DNA of 64,000 nt from Solibacillus daqui (GCF_028747805.1 NZ_CP114887.1:1419501-1483500), one strand, 5' to 3'. Positions 43,491 through 52,474 are shown, counted from the first letter of the stretch. A program made the numbers and translations. The notes: generated by a model from the sequence alone, not told the origin.

Positions 43491-43540
43491 ATCACCTGCT
43501 CGAATGTATTGTACATACAAATCGGGTAGGTGATTTTTTG
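43491..43540 (+). promoter_or_regulatory. ribosome-binding-site hairpin with start codon in its U-tract
   Basis: ATCACCTGCTCGA (43491-43503) pairs with TCGGGTAGGTGAT (43522-43534), closed by TGTAT and ATACA inner arms. The T-tract 43534-43539 follows directly. The right arm contains AGGTGA, the binding site for the next gene, whose TTG start (43538-43540) lies in that T-tract. The structure is at once a terminator and a translation block. Confidence 0.7.
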
Positions 43541-43798
43541 GAGCAGTTGAGTTTATTTCAAATTGTCGATGAGGTGCGAAAGCCGAAATTTTTAGTATTA
43601 GAACGGGTGATGGTGCGGTTAATTGATGAAGAAAGCGATAGCGAAACTCATCATTATCGTAAATACTACGAGCCGCATATAGTAAATAAAGTGGGCGAGG
43701 TGTTGCAAATTATTGTAACTATACAAAGTATTACATATGAAGTCGATATATATGGCACGAAATATTATTTACTAGAGGAGGAACTCGTTGGATTATAG
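43538..43798 (+). CDS. hypothetical protein with structured start
   Basis: 86 residues from TTG 43538, starting MEQLSLFQIVDEVRKPKFLVLERVMVRLIDEES. Basic and acidic residues alternate; no membrane segment and no recognised motif. The binding site AGGTGA is inside a terminator-like hairpin, so expression is probably low or conditional. The start could be wrong, but no better one is seen. Confidence 0.5.
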   Translation: MEQLSLFQIVDEVRKPKFLVLERVMVRLIDEESDSETHHYRKYYEPHIVNKVGEVLQIIVTIQSITYEVDIYGTKYYLLEEELVGL

Positions 43799-43881
43799 GA
43801 GTTTGTATGTGGTTTATTTTGGGAATATTTTGAAACTTTATTGGTTCTTCGCTCGTAAATAAGGAGAATGGAGGGGGCTAG

Positions 43882-44193
43882 ATGGTAAAAGGAAACATTT
43901 TTAAAATCGGGTTTGTCGCAATCTTGCTGGTGGTTTTCATCGGATTTGGAATTATGTTGACAAATGTAACGATTTACACAACAACCGACTTAGAATCACA
44001 GCAAATTATTGAAGAAAATGATAACTATTATTTATTATTAGATGGTAGAAAATTGAAAATAAGTGAAAACTCACTAAAGCACCTGGAGTTGGATAAATTT
44101 CCAACATACAAATTAACATATTCGTACAATAAATTAATTGAAAATAAAGGAAAAGTTTTGCGCCTTGAAGTATATGGAAAGCAAGTACCATAA
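43882..44193 (+). CDS. membrane-anchored small protein
   Basis: 103 residues: an N-terminal hydrophobic helix (IFKIGFVAILLVVFIGFGIML), then about 75 residues outside, beta-rich, with YLLLDGRKLKISENSLKHLELDK. GGAGGGGG precedes ATG 43882. Function unknown. Confidence 0.55.
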   Translation: MVKGNIFKIGFVAILLVVFIGFGIMLTNVTIYTTTDLESQQIIEENDNYYLLLDGRKLKISENSLKHLELDKFPTYKLTYSYNKLIENKGKVLRLEVYGKQVP

Positions 44194-44367
44194 ATTTCGC
44201 ACTGCTCGTTAGCATCAAGTGAAACTTAATTTCTTCACAATTGAAGTCACTTCCCACCAAAATGTAAATAAATTGTTAAATTATAAAGGATTAAATGTTA
44301 AGATAGATTTTTAAGTGGATAAGAAACTATTTTTAATATAGATACCCTCATTAGAACAAATACCATT

Positions 44368-44402
44368 TCGCGCTAGTTTGCGTCACATATGTTTTTCTAA
44401 TG
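44368..44402. repeat. dispersed intergenic repeat, family C fragment
   Basis: CCATTTCGCGCTAGTTTGCG and then ATGTTTTTCTAATG match the second half of the copy at 13229-13322. It lies in the leader of the Na/Pi cotransporter gene. The remainder of 44194-44427 shows no gene. Confidence 0.4.
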
Positions 44403-44427
44403 ATAATTACATTTGGTGGTGAAATCA

Positions 44428-45999
44428 ATGCTCACGATTTTTGGTGGGATTGGTCTGTTTTTACTTGGTATGACCATGCTAACAAACGGACTGAAAGAAA
44501 TTGCTGGAGACGCATTAAAAAAATGGCTGAACAGATTTACGAAGGGTCGTATTAGTGCGGTTGTTTCCGGAGCTGTTATGACGATGCTTGTACAATCTTC
44601 AACAGCAACAACATTACTTACGATCGGCTTTGTGAGTGCAGGTTTGCTTACATTTATACAATCGATTGGGGTCATTATTGGTGCGAACATCGGTAGTACG
44701 AGTACGGGCTGGATTATTTCATTAATTGGCTTCAAAATTAGTTTACAAACGATGGCGTTACCGATTATTGGCGTTGGGGTATTTATGTCTCTGATTGCGC
44801 CAAATGATATTAAAAAATTCGGTAATGTGTTTGCAGGATTCGGTTTACTATTTTTGGGGATAGATATGTTACAGCAAGGAATGGGCTCGGCACAAGATTT
44901 AATTGCGTTCGACAAAATACCGGCTGACTCTATTATTTCGATTTTTCTATTAATAGTTATTGGAATTGTGATGACTGTGATTATGCAAGCTTCAAGTGCG
45001 GCAATGGCAGCTACTTTAGCAGCATTATTTGCAGGGGCCATTGATTTTGAACAGGCCGCTTACTTAGTCATTGGGCAAAATATTGGGACGACAGCTACGG
45101 CATTATTTGCGGCAATTGGTGCATCGGTTGCAGCAAGGCGTACAGCGATAACCCATTTAATGTTTAATGTAATTACAGCAATTATTGTTACGTCCATATT
45201 CTCATACTTTGTCTCAGCAACAAAATGGATTACGGTAGCGATTTCTGGTAGCTTTGATGAAACTATAGGCTTAGCGATTTTCCATACATTATTTAGTGTA
45301 CTAGGAGCGTTTATTTTCATTCCGTTAATGCAGCCGTTTGCCAATTTACTAATGAAAATGGTACCAGAGCGTGAAAATGCATTGACGCGTAATTTAGATG
45401 AAAGCTTAGTGGAAATGCCTACTGTAGCGATCGATGTGTCATTTATAACGATGCGTGATATTATGATGGAATTAACGAAGGCACAACAGCTTTTATTACA
45501 GTCGAAAAAAGTGACTGTAGATTACGAAAAGAAAATGCTAGAAGTAGAAGAGGCACTTATCATTACACGCAGATTTTTAGATGGTATTTTAGTAAGTTCT
45601 TCGCGTGACCGTACAAAGCTGATTTCAATATTACATACACTCGATCATTTACATCGATTAATAAAAGTATTGCGCGAACAACAAAAGGTAGAGGCGCTTT
45701 ATTTACAAGAAAAACTCATGCAAGATTGGCAGGAGTTATTGGAGACGATAGGTGACCGTCTGTCAGAGGATGAAAAAATGCTCGATATATCGATTATTTT
45801 AGAGCATACATCGCAAGAAATGGCACAGCAGCGTCGCAATAAGCGCGAACAATATTTTGAACGTTCTGTATCAAATGAAACACAGCTTGATTTAGCGGTT
45901 TCAAAGGTAGATGCACTATTATGGATAGACCGTTTAATCTATCATTATTGGCGTGCAACTGCGCGAATGGCAGAATATCAAACGATTAATGAAGATTAA
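44428..45999 (+). CDS. Na/Pi cotransporter family protein with PhoU-like C-terminus
   Basis: 523 residues. The two repeated transport units carry QSSTATTLLTIGFVSAGL and MQASSAAMAATLAALFAG, the QSS-type motifs of NptA-like Na+/phosphate symporters. The membrane part ends near residue 305. The C-terminal 200 residues are helical and PhoU-like, with ITMRDIMMELTKAQQLLLQ. ATG 44428 follows GGTGGTGAA. It may take up phosphate or another anion and could sense it through the PhoU part. Confidence 0.87.
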   Translation: MLTIFGGIGLFLLGMTMLTNGLKEIAGDALKKWLNRFTKGRISAVVSGAVMTMLVQSSTATTLLTIGFVSAGLLTFIQSIGVIIGANIGSTSTGWIISLIGFKISLQTMALPIIGVGVFMSLIAPNDIKKFGNVFAGFGLLFLGIDMLQQGMGSAQDLIAFDKIPADSIISIFLLIVIGIVMTVIMQASSAAMAATLAALFAGAIDFEQAAYLVIGQNIGTTATALFAAIGASVAARRTAITHLMFNVITAIIVTSIFSYFVSATKWITVAISGSFDETIGLAIFHTLFSVLGAFIFIPLMQPFANLLMKMVPERENALTRNLDESLVEMPTVAIDVSFITMRDIMMELTKAQQLLLQSKKVTVDYEKKMLEVEEALIITRRFLDGILVSSSRDRTKLISILHTLDHLHRLIKVLREQQKVEALYLQEKLMQDWQELLETIGDRLSEDEKMLDISIILEHTSQEMAQQRRNKREQYFERSVSNETQLDLAVSKVDALLWIDRLIYHYWRATARMAEYQTINED

Positions 46000-46008
46000 A
46001 AAATGGGG

Positions 46009-46038
46009 CTGTCTAAAAAGTCGAAACTTTTTAGACAG
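46009..46038 (+). terminator. hairpin after the Na/Pi gene
   Basis: CTGTCTAAAAAG (46009-46020) is an exact reverse complement of CTTTTTAGACAG (46027-46038). No T-tract follows, so a second hairpin at 46120-46154 with a T-tract may be the actual terminator. Confidence 0.5.
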
Positions 46039-46050
46039 ATGCCTCCTCAT

Positions 46051-46157
46051 GTATTAATTATCCGCTTTAGGCGGTGCTTCTGCGGTGGTCAGAATAAATT
46101 CTCACCATCCTCGGCGCAAAGGGTCTACCCCAGAATTACTTCTCGGGCAGACCCTTT
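46051..46157 (-). repeat. dispersed intergenic repeat, family A copy 2 (with terminator hairpin)
   Basis: In the opposite orientation it matches the copy at 32985-33144 in two blocks: the hairpin with AGAAGTAATTCT in its loop plus TTTGCGCCGAGGATGG, and CCACCGCAGAAGCACCGC followed by AGCGGATAATTAA. The hairpin (GGGTCTACCC to GGGCAGACCC, 46120-46154) has a T-tract on the plus strand and should terminate the Na/Pi gene. Confidence 0.65.
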
Positions 46158-46161
46158 TTTA

Positions 46162-46356
46162 TTATTTTTGATATTTTTTTTCTAGCTTCATGCCGACGAT
46201 ACGGATGACAATACCGATTAAAATAAACACCCAACCAAGACCGATAAAAATATAGTTTAACGTTTGATTTGAATTTGGAATGACATCAAATAGCCCTAAA
46301 CAAACGACGATTATGCCAGAAAATGATATTAAAAGGCCAGCTGTTACAATACTCAC
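46162..46356 (-). CDS. small two-helix membrane protein
   Basis: 64 residues with two hydrophobic helices (about 5-22 and 32-54) and a basic end (KLEKKYQK). GTG 46356 has AGAGGTG eight bases before it. It ends against the repeat at 46051-46157. Role unknown. Confidence 0.65.
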   Translation of the reverse strand: MSIVTAGLLISFSGIIVVCLGLFDVIPNSNQTLNYIFIGLGWVFILIGIVIRIVGMKLEKKYQK

Positions 46357-46526
46357 GTTCTTTCACCTCTAGCGAAAATTTTATCATGAATCGTGCATAT
46401 ATTACAACGGACACAAATAAAGTCATAGAGGTGTCACAAATATTGTAACTAATATTGAATATTTTGAAACTTTTTGCAATATTTTACGTATTAATTAGAA
46501 ATAACCTATAAAAAGGGGGATGCACC

Positions 46527-48734
46527 ATGAAAAAATGGGCAAGTTTAATAAGTGCGTCGGCAGTAGCGCTAAGTTTATTTACAGCGGGGACAGTGGCAAA
46601 TGCCAATACGGCTATAACTTCAAAAGAAGATCGCCAACAAATTTATGTAGCAATTAATGATGAACAGGTCACAAAGGAAATGCTGATTAAGAAATTAAAA
46701 TCAGTATTACCAGAGATGTTCGGTTCATATAGCAATAGCGATTTCACTATGTCGACAATGAGCCATCACTATTCGGATGATTTAACAACTCGCTATGAAT
46801 TATCGTTTACGAAAACCGTTGATAAAAAGACACAATCAGGAAGTATTACGTTTAAAGAAGGGGATTTAGAAATTGAATCGCTTTCTATTTCACCAATTAT
46901 TACTAAGGACTCGTTATTTCCTGGGAAAATAACAGAGCAAGAAGCGCAAAAGATTGCAACGGATTTAGTCAAGAAAGTAACGGGGAACACTAATTTTATT
47001 ACAGCAAGCCAAGTTCCGAGCTATTTTTCAACACGCTTAATTACAGAGCCAATTTCATATACGTATTCATTTACGAAAACCGAAAATAACATTCCGATTC
47101 AAGATCAAGGTATGTATGTAAGTGTTCTTGGGGACGGAACAATTCAGCATTTTATGCAATATTCACAGACGCCTAAACGTTTAGCATTTGAAGAAGCGAA
47201 TAGTATCCTTGCTAAAAGTGAAGCTATTGCCAAAATGAAAGATTCGCTAAAATTATCGCTCCAATATTCGTATAATTATAATTCATACAATTCGAAACCT
47301 ACAGTAAGCTTAGTGTATGCTCCAACGGCAGAGTATACGGGCATTCATGCGAAATCAGGAAAGTGGCATACTTATACTGGTACAATAGAGCAAATTCAAG
47401 CAAAAGCACTTTCACCAATTGTGGAAAAGCCATTACAGGCAGCAAAGCCAATTACGCTTGAGGAAGCGAAACAAGTCGTCAAAAAGCTTGCAGAATCAAA
47501 AGCGAACGGTGAGAAATTTGAAATCGATTCCGCTTATGAGCATGAAAGTGAAGGGACAAGTATTATAAGTATTTCATATTCATACCGTACGAAAAACTCT
47601 TCGTATGGTACGTCGATTGAATTCAATAAAAACACCGGAGAGCTTTTAAATTACTATGATATGTCAGATTCAGTACCATATATAGACGCACCTGAAGATA
47701 AAACGCCACGTCTTGAAGAAGATAAAGTGCTGGCGATTGCGACGGATTATGTGAAACAATTTGCACCAGCCTCGGTCCATGAATATTCGAAGCCGATTCA
47801 TAAAGTAAGTTATGATGAGGAAAATAAAATGCATATGGTTACTTTCCCACGTATGAAAAATGGACTTGTTGTAAATGGGGATAGTATTTCAGTATCCATT
47901 AATAACAAAGGTGAGCTTAAATCTTACTACCGTAGTAATCTAACAATTGATGAGTGGCCTGCTATTGATTCCGTAATTTCACTAGAAGAGGCTCAGAAGA
48001 AGTTTGATGCGGTGCTAGATGCTAAGCTTGTTTACCAGCCGGTTTACGATAAACCAGGAAATTACGAGCTTCTTTACATCCCAACGATTGGTGATGACTT
48101 TGTTTACCAAATGAATGCGTCGACAGGTGAATTTATGAATCTTTTCGGTATGGCAAAGAAGGAGCAAATTACACATCCAACTGCTGAAAAAGAGCTGAAT
48201 TATTTAATTCAAGCAGGTGCAATTGAAGTGAAAGACGCAAAAACCTTCAATGCAGATAAGTCCATTTCACAAGGTGAGGCCTTAAAAACAATTATTAAAT
48301 CGATTGGTTATTTCTATGAAGACTTTTCGTATAATTATGGTCGAAATGAAACGAATACAATCGACTTCGTATCAAAGGACAATCCGTACTATTCTACAGT
48401 GGAATCCGCTTACCGAATGGGGATTATAAAGGATGAAGATAAGCTAGCGATTGACCAAAACGTAACAAAAGAGCAGCTAGCAGTGTGGTTTGTCCGTGCA
48501 TTAGGTCTAGAACAAGCCGCGAAAAATACAGGGATTTATAAGTTAGATGTGAAAGACTTGAATGAAATTACAGCAGCAAACATTGGTTATGTATCATTAT
48601 CAAATGCGTTAAAGCTTCAGCCTATAACAGAAAATAAATTCCAGCCAAAAAAGGAAGTTTCATATGCGGAATTAGCCGTTTCGATTATTGATTTAGCCTA
48701 TGCTATTGCAGAAAAACAGAATACCGGTTATTAA
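46527..48734 (+). CDS. secreted YcdB/YcdC-type protein with SLH-like C-terminus
   Basis: 735 residues. The signal peptide ends near VANANTA (about residue 26). Repeated PepSY/YcdB-like units follow (about 30-550), each with the pattern ITEQEAQKIATDLVKKV or ITLEEAKQVVKKLAE plus a beta-sheet. The last 170 residues (EKELNYLIQAGAIEVKDAKTFNADKSISQGEALKTIIKSIG) look like SLH domains that bind cell-wall polymers. It is thus a cell-surface protein; PepSY domains often inhibit peptidases. AAAAGGGGG precedes ATG 46527. Confidence 0.75.
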   Translation: MKKWASLISASAVALSLFTAGTVANANTAITSKEDRQQIYVAINDEQVTKEMLIKKLKSVLPEMFGSYSNSDFTMSTMSHHYSDDLTTRYELSFTKTVDKKTQSGSITFKEGDLEIESLSISPIITKDSLFPGKITEQEAQKIATDLVKKVTGNTNFITASQVPSYFSTRLITEPISYTYSFTKTENNIPIQDQGMYVSVLGDGTIQHFMQYSQTPKRLAFEEANSILAKSEAIAKMKDSLKLSLQYSYNYNSYNSKPTVSLVYAPTAEYTGIHAKSGKWHTYTGTIEQIQAKALSPIVEKPLQAAKPITLEEAKQVVKKLAESKANGEKFEIDSAYEHESEGTSIISISYSYRTKNSSYGTSIEFNKNTGELLNYYDMSDSVPYIDAPEDKTPRLEEDKVLAIATDYVKQFAPASVHEYSKPIHKVSYDEENKMHMVTFPRMKNGLVVNGDSISVSINNKGELKSYYRSNLTIDEWPAIDSVISLEEAQKKFDAVLDAKLVYQPVYDKPGNYELLYIPTIGDDFVYQMNASTGEFMNLFGMAKKEQITHPTAEKELNYLIQAGAIEVKDAKTFNADKSISQGEALKTIIKSIGYFYEDFSYNYGRNETNTIDFVSKDNPYYSTVESAYRMGIIKDEDKLAIDQNVTKEQLAVWFVRALGLEQAAKNTGIYKLDVKDLNEITAANIGYVSLSNALKLQPITENKFQPKKEVSYAELAVSIIDLAYAIAEKQNTGY

Positions 48735-48743
48735 TTTACTTTA

Positions 48744-48860
48744 GCAGAGGTTCAAGCCCCGACTAAAGCAAGCTACTGCCCCCGGAGGATGTCACAGATT
48801 TTTAGAGGATTTTTTTGAGCAGGATCGAAAAAAATCTGGATGAGAGTAAGCCGAGGCATA
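48744..48860 (-). repeat. dispersed intergenic repeat, family B copy 2
   Basis: Reverse-complemented, it reads CCAGATTTTTTTCGA, then AAAAATCTGTGACATCC followed by CTCCGGGGGC and a block containing GGGGCTTGAA. The same order occurs at 15500-15625, and a related unit lies near 51440-51530. The full gap 48735-49182 otherwise holds a terminator at 48875 and a loose family C match at 48972-48995. Confidence 0.5.
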
Positions 48861-48874
48861 ATTGATTTAAATTT

Positions 48875-48910
48875 CACCTCACTATGCATTCTGTGTAGTG
48901 AGGTGTCCTT
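48875..48910. terminator. hairpin downstream of the secreted-protein gene
   Basis: CACCTCACTA (48875-48884) is an exact reverse complement of TAGTGAGGTG (48896-48905). A short TCCTTG tail follows, so termination may be weak. Confidence 0.5.
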
Positions 48911-49182
48911 GTTCGTGGAGCAGTAATGAGAACTGTTTTGAAGAACAGCATCGAAGCTTTTTCATTTCAGCATAAACGAAATGTGTTATTCTAATATTTG
49001 TTCTTATATAGTCACATAATTAAGAATGTATGTTCTAATTTTCTTGAATCGTAGTGGTTTATGAATATGATTTTATGTTAAAATAAGAAAAAGCACGAAA
49101 ACCTAAAAAAAGAAGCGAAAAATTTTAGGAAACGATGTAATATAATTAAAGTAATTAATCAATGATGGAAGTTGGGAAAAAC

Positions 49183-49617
49183 ATGCAAAAAAATAAATAT
49201 CGCATTCATAGTAATGCATTATTTGAAATTGCGCAAAGTCGTGCATTTACCGAAAAGGATAATATCGAAGAGCGCTTCGATGAAGATGGTAAAATTAAAT
49301 TAGTAAGTGACCGTGCTGGTGCGGATCTTACATTATCATTAGTAAAAACGGAAGATGGCCTTGCTTACCTAGTAAAATGGGATGATTCTGAGGAAATATA
49401 TAAAGGCTGGAACATGGCTTGGGAAGAATTCGTTTGGTGCTTAGGTGTGGTAAATAAGCCGATCGAGGAAGCTGCCAAAAAAGCGGCTGAAGAAGCAGCA
49501 GCTCGTCGTGCAGAAGAAGCGGCATTAGCTGCAGAAAACGCAGAAGCAGATGAAGTAACTGAAGATGATGCAGTTGAAGAAATTGTAGCTGTTGTAGCTG
49601 AAGAATTAGAGAAATAA
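49183..49617 (+). CDS. hypothetical protein with Ala/Glu-rich tail
   Basis: 144 residues. The first 95 are a mixed-fold domain (KNKYRIHSNALFEIAQSRAF, VKWDDSEEIYKGWNMAWEEFVWCLG). The last 50 are almost only Ala, Glu and a few Asp and Val, a low-complexity acidic coiled tail. ATG 49183 is preferred; the two ATGs at 49162 and 49165 have no ribosome binding site. Unknown function. Confidence 0.6.
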   Translation: MQKNKYRIHSNALFEIAQSRAFTEKDNIEERFDEDGKIKLVSDRAGADLTLSLVKTEDGLAYLVKWDDSEEIYKGWNMAWEEFVWCLGVVNKPIEEAAKKAAEEAAARRAEEAALAAENAEADEVTEDDAVEEIVAVVAEELEK

Positions 49618-49624
49618 AATACGG

Positions 49625-49663
49625 AAAACCGTCTGAAGCAGTGTGTTGCTTAGACGGTTTTTT
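49625..49663 (+). terminator. terminator of the Ala/Glu-rich protein gene
   Basis: AAAACCGTCTGAAGCA (from 49625) pairs with TGCTTAGACGGTTTT (from 49647), ending in a T-tract. Confidence 0.88.
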
Positions 49664-49958
49664 GTTCGTTTTGGACATATTTTTATGTGGTAATTTTATG
49701 GGTATAAGTAGACGTTTATTGCTCACTAATAATTTTGTAATCCGGTGTGAAATCAATGCGGATCCAATAGCAGGAACAGAACAAATTATCGACGGTGCAC
49801 TGTCGGTTCAATAAAAAACAAGTGACTAAGTTATAAAAAGAACATCTACGATTGAATAAAAATGTGATAGTAAAAATGCTTGAAGAACAGGGGGACTCCG
49901 CGCAAAGTAGCGAGGTATGTGGAAAGCCTTCTCAAAATCAAAAGCAATTATAAATAGC

Positions 49959-50000
49959 AAAAACCAACAATGTTCTTCTGAAGACACATTGTTGGTTTTC
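49959..50000. terminator. bidirectional terminator near the MATE gene
   Basis: AAAACCAACAATGT pairs with ACATTGTTGGTTTT across an 11-base loop. It lies about 60 bases past the MATE stop codon on the minus strand. The gap 49664-50058 has no supported gene. Confidence 0.7.
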
Positions 50001-50001
50001 T

Positions 50002-50045
50002 TTGGTTGATAGGAAAGTATAAATCTTTCAATAAAAGCCACATGA
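50002..50045. repeat. dispersed intergenic repeat, family C copy 2
   Basis: TTGGTTGATAGGAAAGTATAA and CCACATGAGAAA match the first half of the copy at 13229-13322. Both copies directly follow a terminator hairpin. Confidence 0.45.
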
Positions 50046-50058
50046 GAAAAGAGTTGTC

Positions 50059-51411
50059 TTATGCTTGTTTATTTGGTCCAACAAGCGCAAATCGTTCCCA
50101 CTTACGACTACGCCAGCGGAAAATGACTAAAATTGCACGAATCCATTCATCACATGAAATCGCAAGCCATACGCCGACTAAGCCTAAATCTAGGACAAAT
50201 ACAAATAAGTAACCTAGTGATAGTCCGATACAAATCATCGAGATAATTCCGATACGCACAGGGTAGGTCGCATCTCCAGCAGCACGTAGCGAGTTGATGA
50301 TTGTAATATTAATGGTACGACCGGTTTCTAAGAAAATACTTAATAATAAAACGCTAGCACCGATTTGAATAATGTCATCATTGTCAGTAAATAAGCGCAT
50401 AAGCGGTTCTCGGAATGTCGTAACGAGTGCCACCATCACAAGTGTAAAAACAAGTGCTGATTTTACGCTAAACCATACTGTTTTGTAGGCTAAGTCTTTA
50501 TCACCTGCGCCAACATAACGCCCGATCAATATAGCCGTACCAGAACCAATTGCCATCGCAAATAAATATGTAAACATAGATATATTCGCCGCGTATTGAC
50601 GTGCTGATAATGCTTCAGCACCTACATACGTTACATAGTAAAGTAATACAATTTGGCTCGCTTGATATAATACTTGCTCCAGTGCAGATGGAATGCCGAT
50701 TTTTAAAATTTTTGAAATGTATTCTTTCGACATACGGTAATAGTCGGCAAATTGAATGCGTACTTCAAGTGCCTGATATAGTAACCAGAAAAATACCACT
50801 GATGCTACAATACGGCTAATGACTGAAGAAATGGCTGCCCCTTCAACACCAAGCTCTGGCGCACCAAATTTCCCGAAAATTAAAATATAGTTCAGAATAA
50901 CGTGAAGTACGTTCATCCCAAGTGATACATACATCGTTTGCTTCGTCCATCCTTGCACGCGAATGATTGAAGATAGCGAGGTAATTAGTGCCTGAACAAA
51001 AATAAAGCCCCCAACAATTGCTAAATAGCTTTGCGCAGCTTCAAGGACAGCTCCTTGTAAATTCATCATTCGCATAATCGCGTCAGAGAATAATAGGAAA
51101 ACGCCACTTAAAACAAAACCAGTAATTAAGTTTAATGTCACTGATAGCGCGGAGATTTTCGAGGCATCTTCTAGTAAGCGAGAGCCTAAATATTGTGAGA
51201 CAACGATCGAAGCTCCTGTGCCAATAACACCTAATAACAGAATCGCAATTTGAATAAATTGGTTAGCTGTCCCGACACCAGCGACGGCATTGTCAGATAC
51301 GGCACTTAACATGAACGTGTCTGCAAGCCCCATTAGCATAAATAAAAATAGCTCTAAAAATAAAGGCCATGTAAGTTTAAATAAGCTTAATTCCTTTGTT
51401 GTGTTTGCCAA
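50059..51411 (-). CDS. MATE family efflux transporter
   Basis: 450 residues, 12 helices in two halves. Family signatures are LADTFMLSAVSDNAVAGVG in helix 1-2 and GTGASIVVSQYLG, with the second-half counterpart IGSGTAILIGRYVGAG. NorM-like pumps export cationic drugs by Na+ or H+ antiport. AGTGAGGTAA lies before ATG 51411. The gene stands alone and the substrate is unknown. Confidence 0.9.
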   Translation of the reverse strand: MANTTKELSLFKLTWPLFLELFLFMLMGLADTFMLSAVSDNAVAGVGTANQFIQIAILLLGVIGTGASIVVSQYLGSRLLEDASKISALSVTLNLITGFVLSGVFLLFSDAIMRMMNLQGAVLEAAQSYLAIVGGFIFVQALITSLSSIIRVQGWTKQTMYVSLGMNVLHVILNYILIFGKFGAPELGVEGAAISSVISRIVASVVFFWLLYQALEVRIQFADYYRMSKEYISKILKIGIPSALEQVLYQASQIVLLYYVTYVGAEALSARQYAANISMFTYLFAMAIGSGTAILIGRYVGAGDKDLAYKTVWFSVKSALVFTLVMVALVTTFREPLMRLFTDNDDIIQIGASVLLLSIFLETGRTINITIINSLRAAGDATYPVRIGIISMICIGLSLGYLFVFVLDLGLVGVWLAISCDEWIRAILVIFRWRSRKWERFALVGPNKQA

Positions 51412-51439
51412 ATTACCTCACTCTTTCATTAATTTACTC

Positions 51440-51530
51440 TGTAGATTTTTTTATTTAGTTTGAAAACGTCTCAAAAAATCTGTAATATCCGCCGGGATTT
51501 AAGCCCCACTGAATAATGGTATGCTTGGCA
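51440..51530 (+). repeat. dispersed intergenic repeat, family B copy 3
   Basis: GTAGATTTTTTTATTTAG, then CTCAAAAAATCTGTAATATCC, GCCGGGATTTAAGCCCC follow the same order as the copies at 15500 and 48744 (here in the plus orientation). It sits in the leader of the LysM-3D gene and before the MATE gene. Confidence 0.5.
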
Positions 51531-51878
51531 TCCATCTTCCATTTATAGAAATGTAGAAATTCTGTACCTGTCGCATTGCATATCGTACCAAGTTAAAACA
51601 AATCGTATCGTACCATAAAAAGGGAGTTGAAGATAGTACGAAAATCGAAATAACAGCATTTTTAAATAAAATAATACAAATTTGATTATTTTATGCTGGA
51701 TAAAAATAATTATCAAAAATTTGTAATGTTAAAATGACAAAATCTCACCTTTTGATACTAAATTGTAATTTCTGTATCATCAAGTTGTAATATAACTGAA
51801 ATATAAAGTAGGTATGCTAATACAAGTTGAATCAAAAAGATTTTTCACGAAAATTATTTTGGAGGGAAATATTCAAGT
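51531..51878 (+). promoter_or_regulatory. upstream region of the LysM-3D gene with WalR-like half sites
   Basis: TGTAAT occurs at 51722-51727, 51764-51769 and 51786-51791, with TGTATC at 51773-51778. Two of the TGTAAT units are 22 bases apart, two helical turns. Bacillus yocH is a WalR target with TGTWAH-N5-TGTWAH, but the five-base spacing is not met here. A binding role is tentative. No other gene is seen in 51412-51878. Confidence 0.35.
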
Positions 51879-52424
51879 ATGATCAAGAAGTTATTAGCAT
51901 TTACCGTGGCAATTGCCGCAAGCGCATTTATTTTTGCAAGCCCGTCTTTTGCAGCAACACATACAGTTCAATCAGGTGAGACTTTATTTTCAATTGCTCC
52001 AAAATATAACATATCAGCAACAGAATTAAAAAAGAAAAATAAATTAACAAGTAATAATCTAACAATAAATCAAGTTCTTCAAATACCAGAGAAAACTGAA
52101 AAAGTATCAGCAACCCACCCGTCAAATGTAAAGAAGACATTTAAAATGACGGCTACAGCATATACAGCAAATTGTAAAGGCTGTTCAGGTATTACAACAA
52201 CAGGATTAAACTTACGTAAAAATCCAGATTTAAAAGTAATCGCGGTTGATCCAAAAATCATTCCACTTGGTTCAAAAGTATGGGTTGAAGGCTATGGCAT
52301 TGCGGTTGCAGGTGATACAGGCGGCTCAATTAAAGGAAACAAAATCGATATTTTCGTAAAAAGTAAATCAAAAGCCTATAACTGGGGACGTAAAAAAGTG
52401 ACGGTTAAGCTGTTAAAATCATAA
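51879..52424 (+). CDS. LysM and 3D-domain cell-wall protein (YocH-like)
   Basis: 181 residues. A signal peptide ends at SPSFA-ATH (after residue 25). One LysM (about 27-70, HTVQSGETLFSIAPKYNIS) binds peptidoglycan. The C-terminal 3D domain (about 95-181) has DPKIIPLGSKVWVEG, then AGDTGGSIKGNKIDIF with the Asp triad of MltA/Rpf-like lytic transglycosylases. It resembles Bacillus YocH, a muralytic protein. GGAGGGAAATA precedes ATG 51879. Confidence 0.9.
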   Translation: MIKKLLAFTVAIAASAFIFASPSFAATHTVQSGETLFSIAPKYNISATELKKKNKLTSNNLTINQVLQIPEKTEKVSATHPSNVKKTFKMTATAYTANCKGCSGITTTGLNLRKNPDLKVIAVDPKIIPLGSKVWVEGYGIAVAGDTGGSIKGNKIDIFVKSKSKAYNWGRKKVTVKLLKS

Positions 52425-52428
52425 TTTG

Positions 52429-52461
52429 AAGGTCATGCATAAGCTGCATGACCTTTTTTAT
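52429..52461 (+). terminator. terminator of the LysM-3D gene
   Basis: AAGGTCATGCA (52429-52439) pairs with TGCATGACCTT (52445-52455), followed by TTTTT. Confidence 0.9.
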
Positions 52462-52474
52462 GTGTATTTTTGAA

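Noticed and set aside
44397..45041. Long antisense ORFs such as the one opposite the Na/Pi gene
   Set aside because: Shadow of the real gene: no binding site and no recognisable motif, and membrane-gene codon use explains the open frame.
49698..49814. 38-codon ORF between the Ala/Glu-rich protein gene and the MATE gene
   Set aside because: No ribosome binding site and no recognisable product; it may be a remnant but cannot be supported.
51764..51791. Canonical WalR box before the YocH-like gene
   Set aside because: TGTAAT half sites exist but are separated by 3, 7 or 16 bases instead of 5; only noted as WalR-like.
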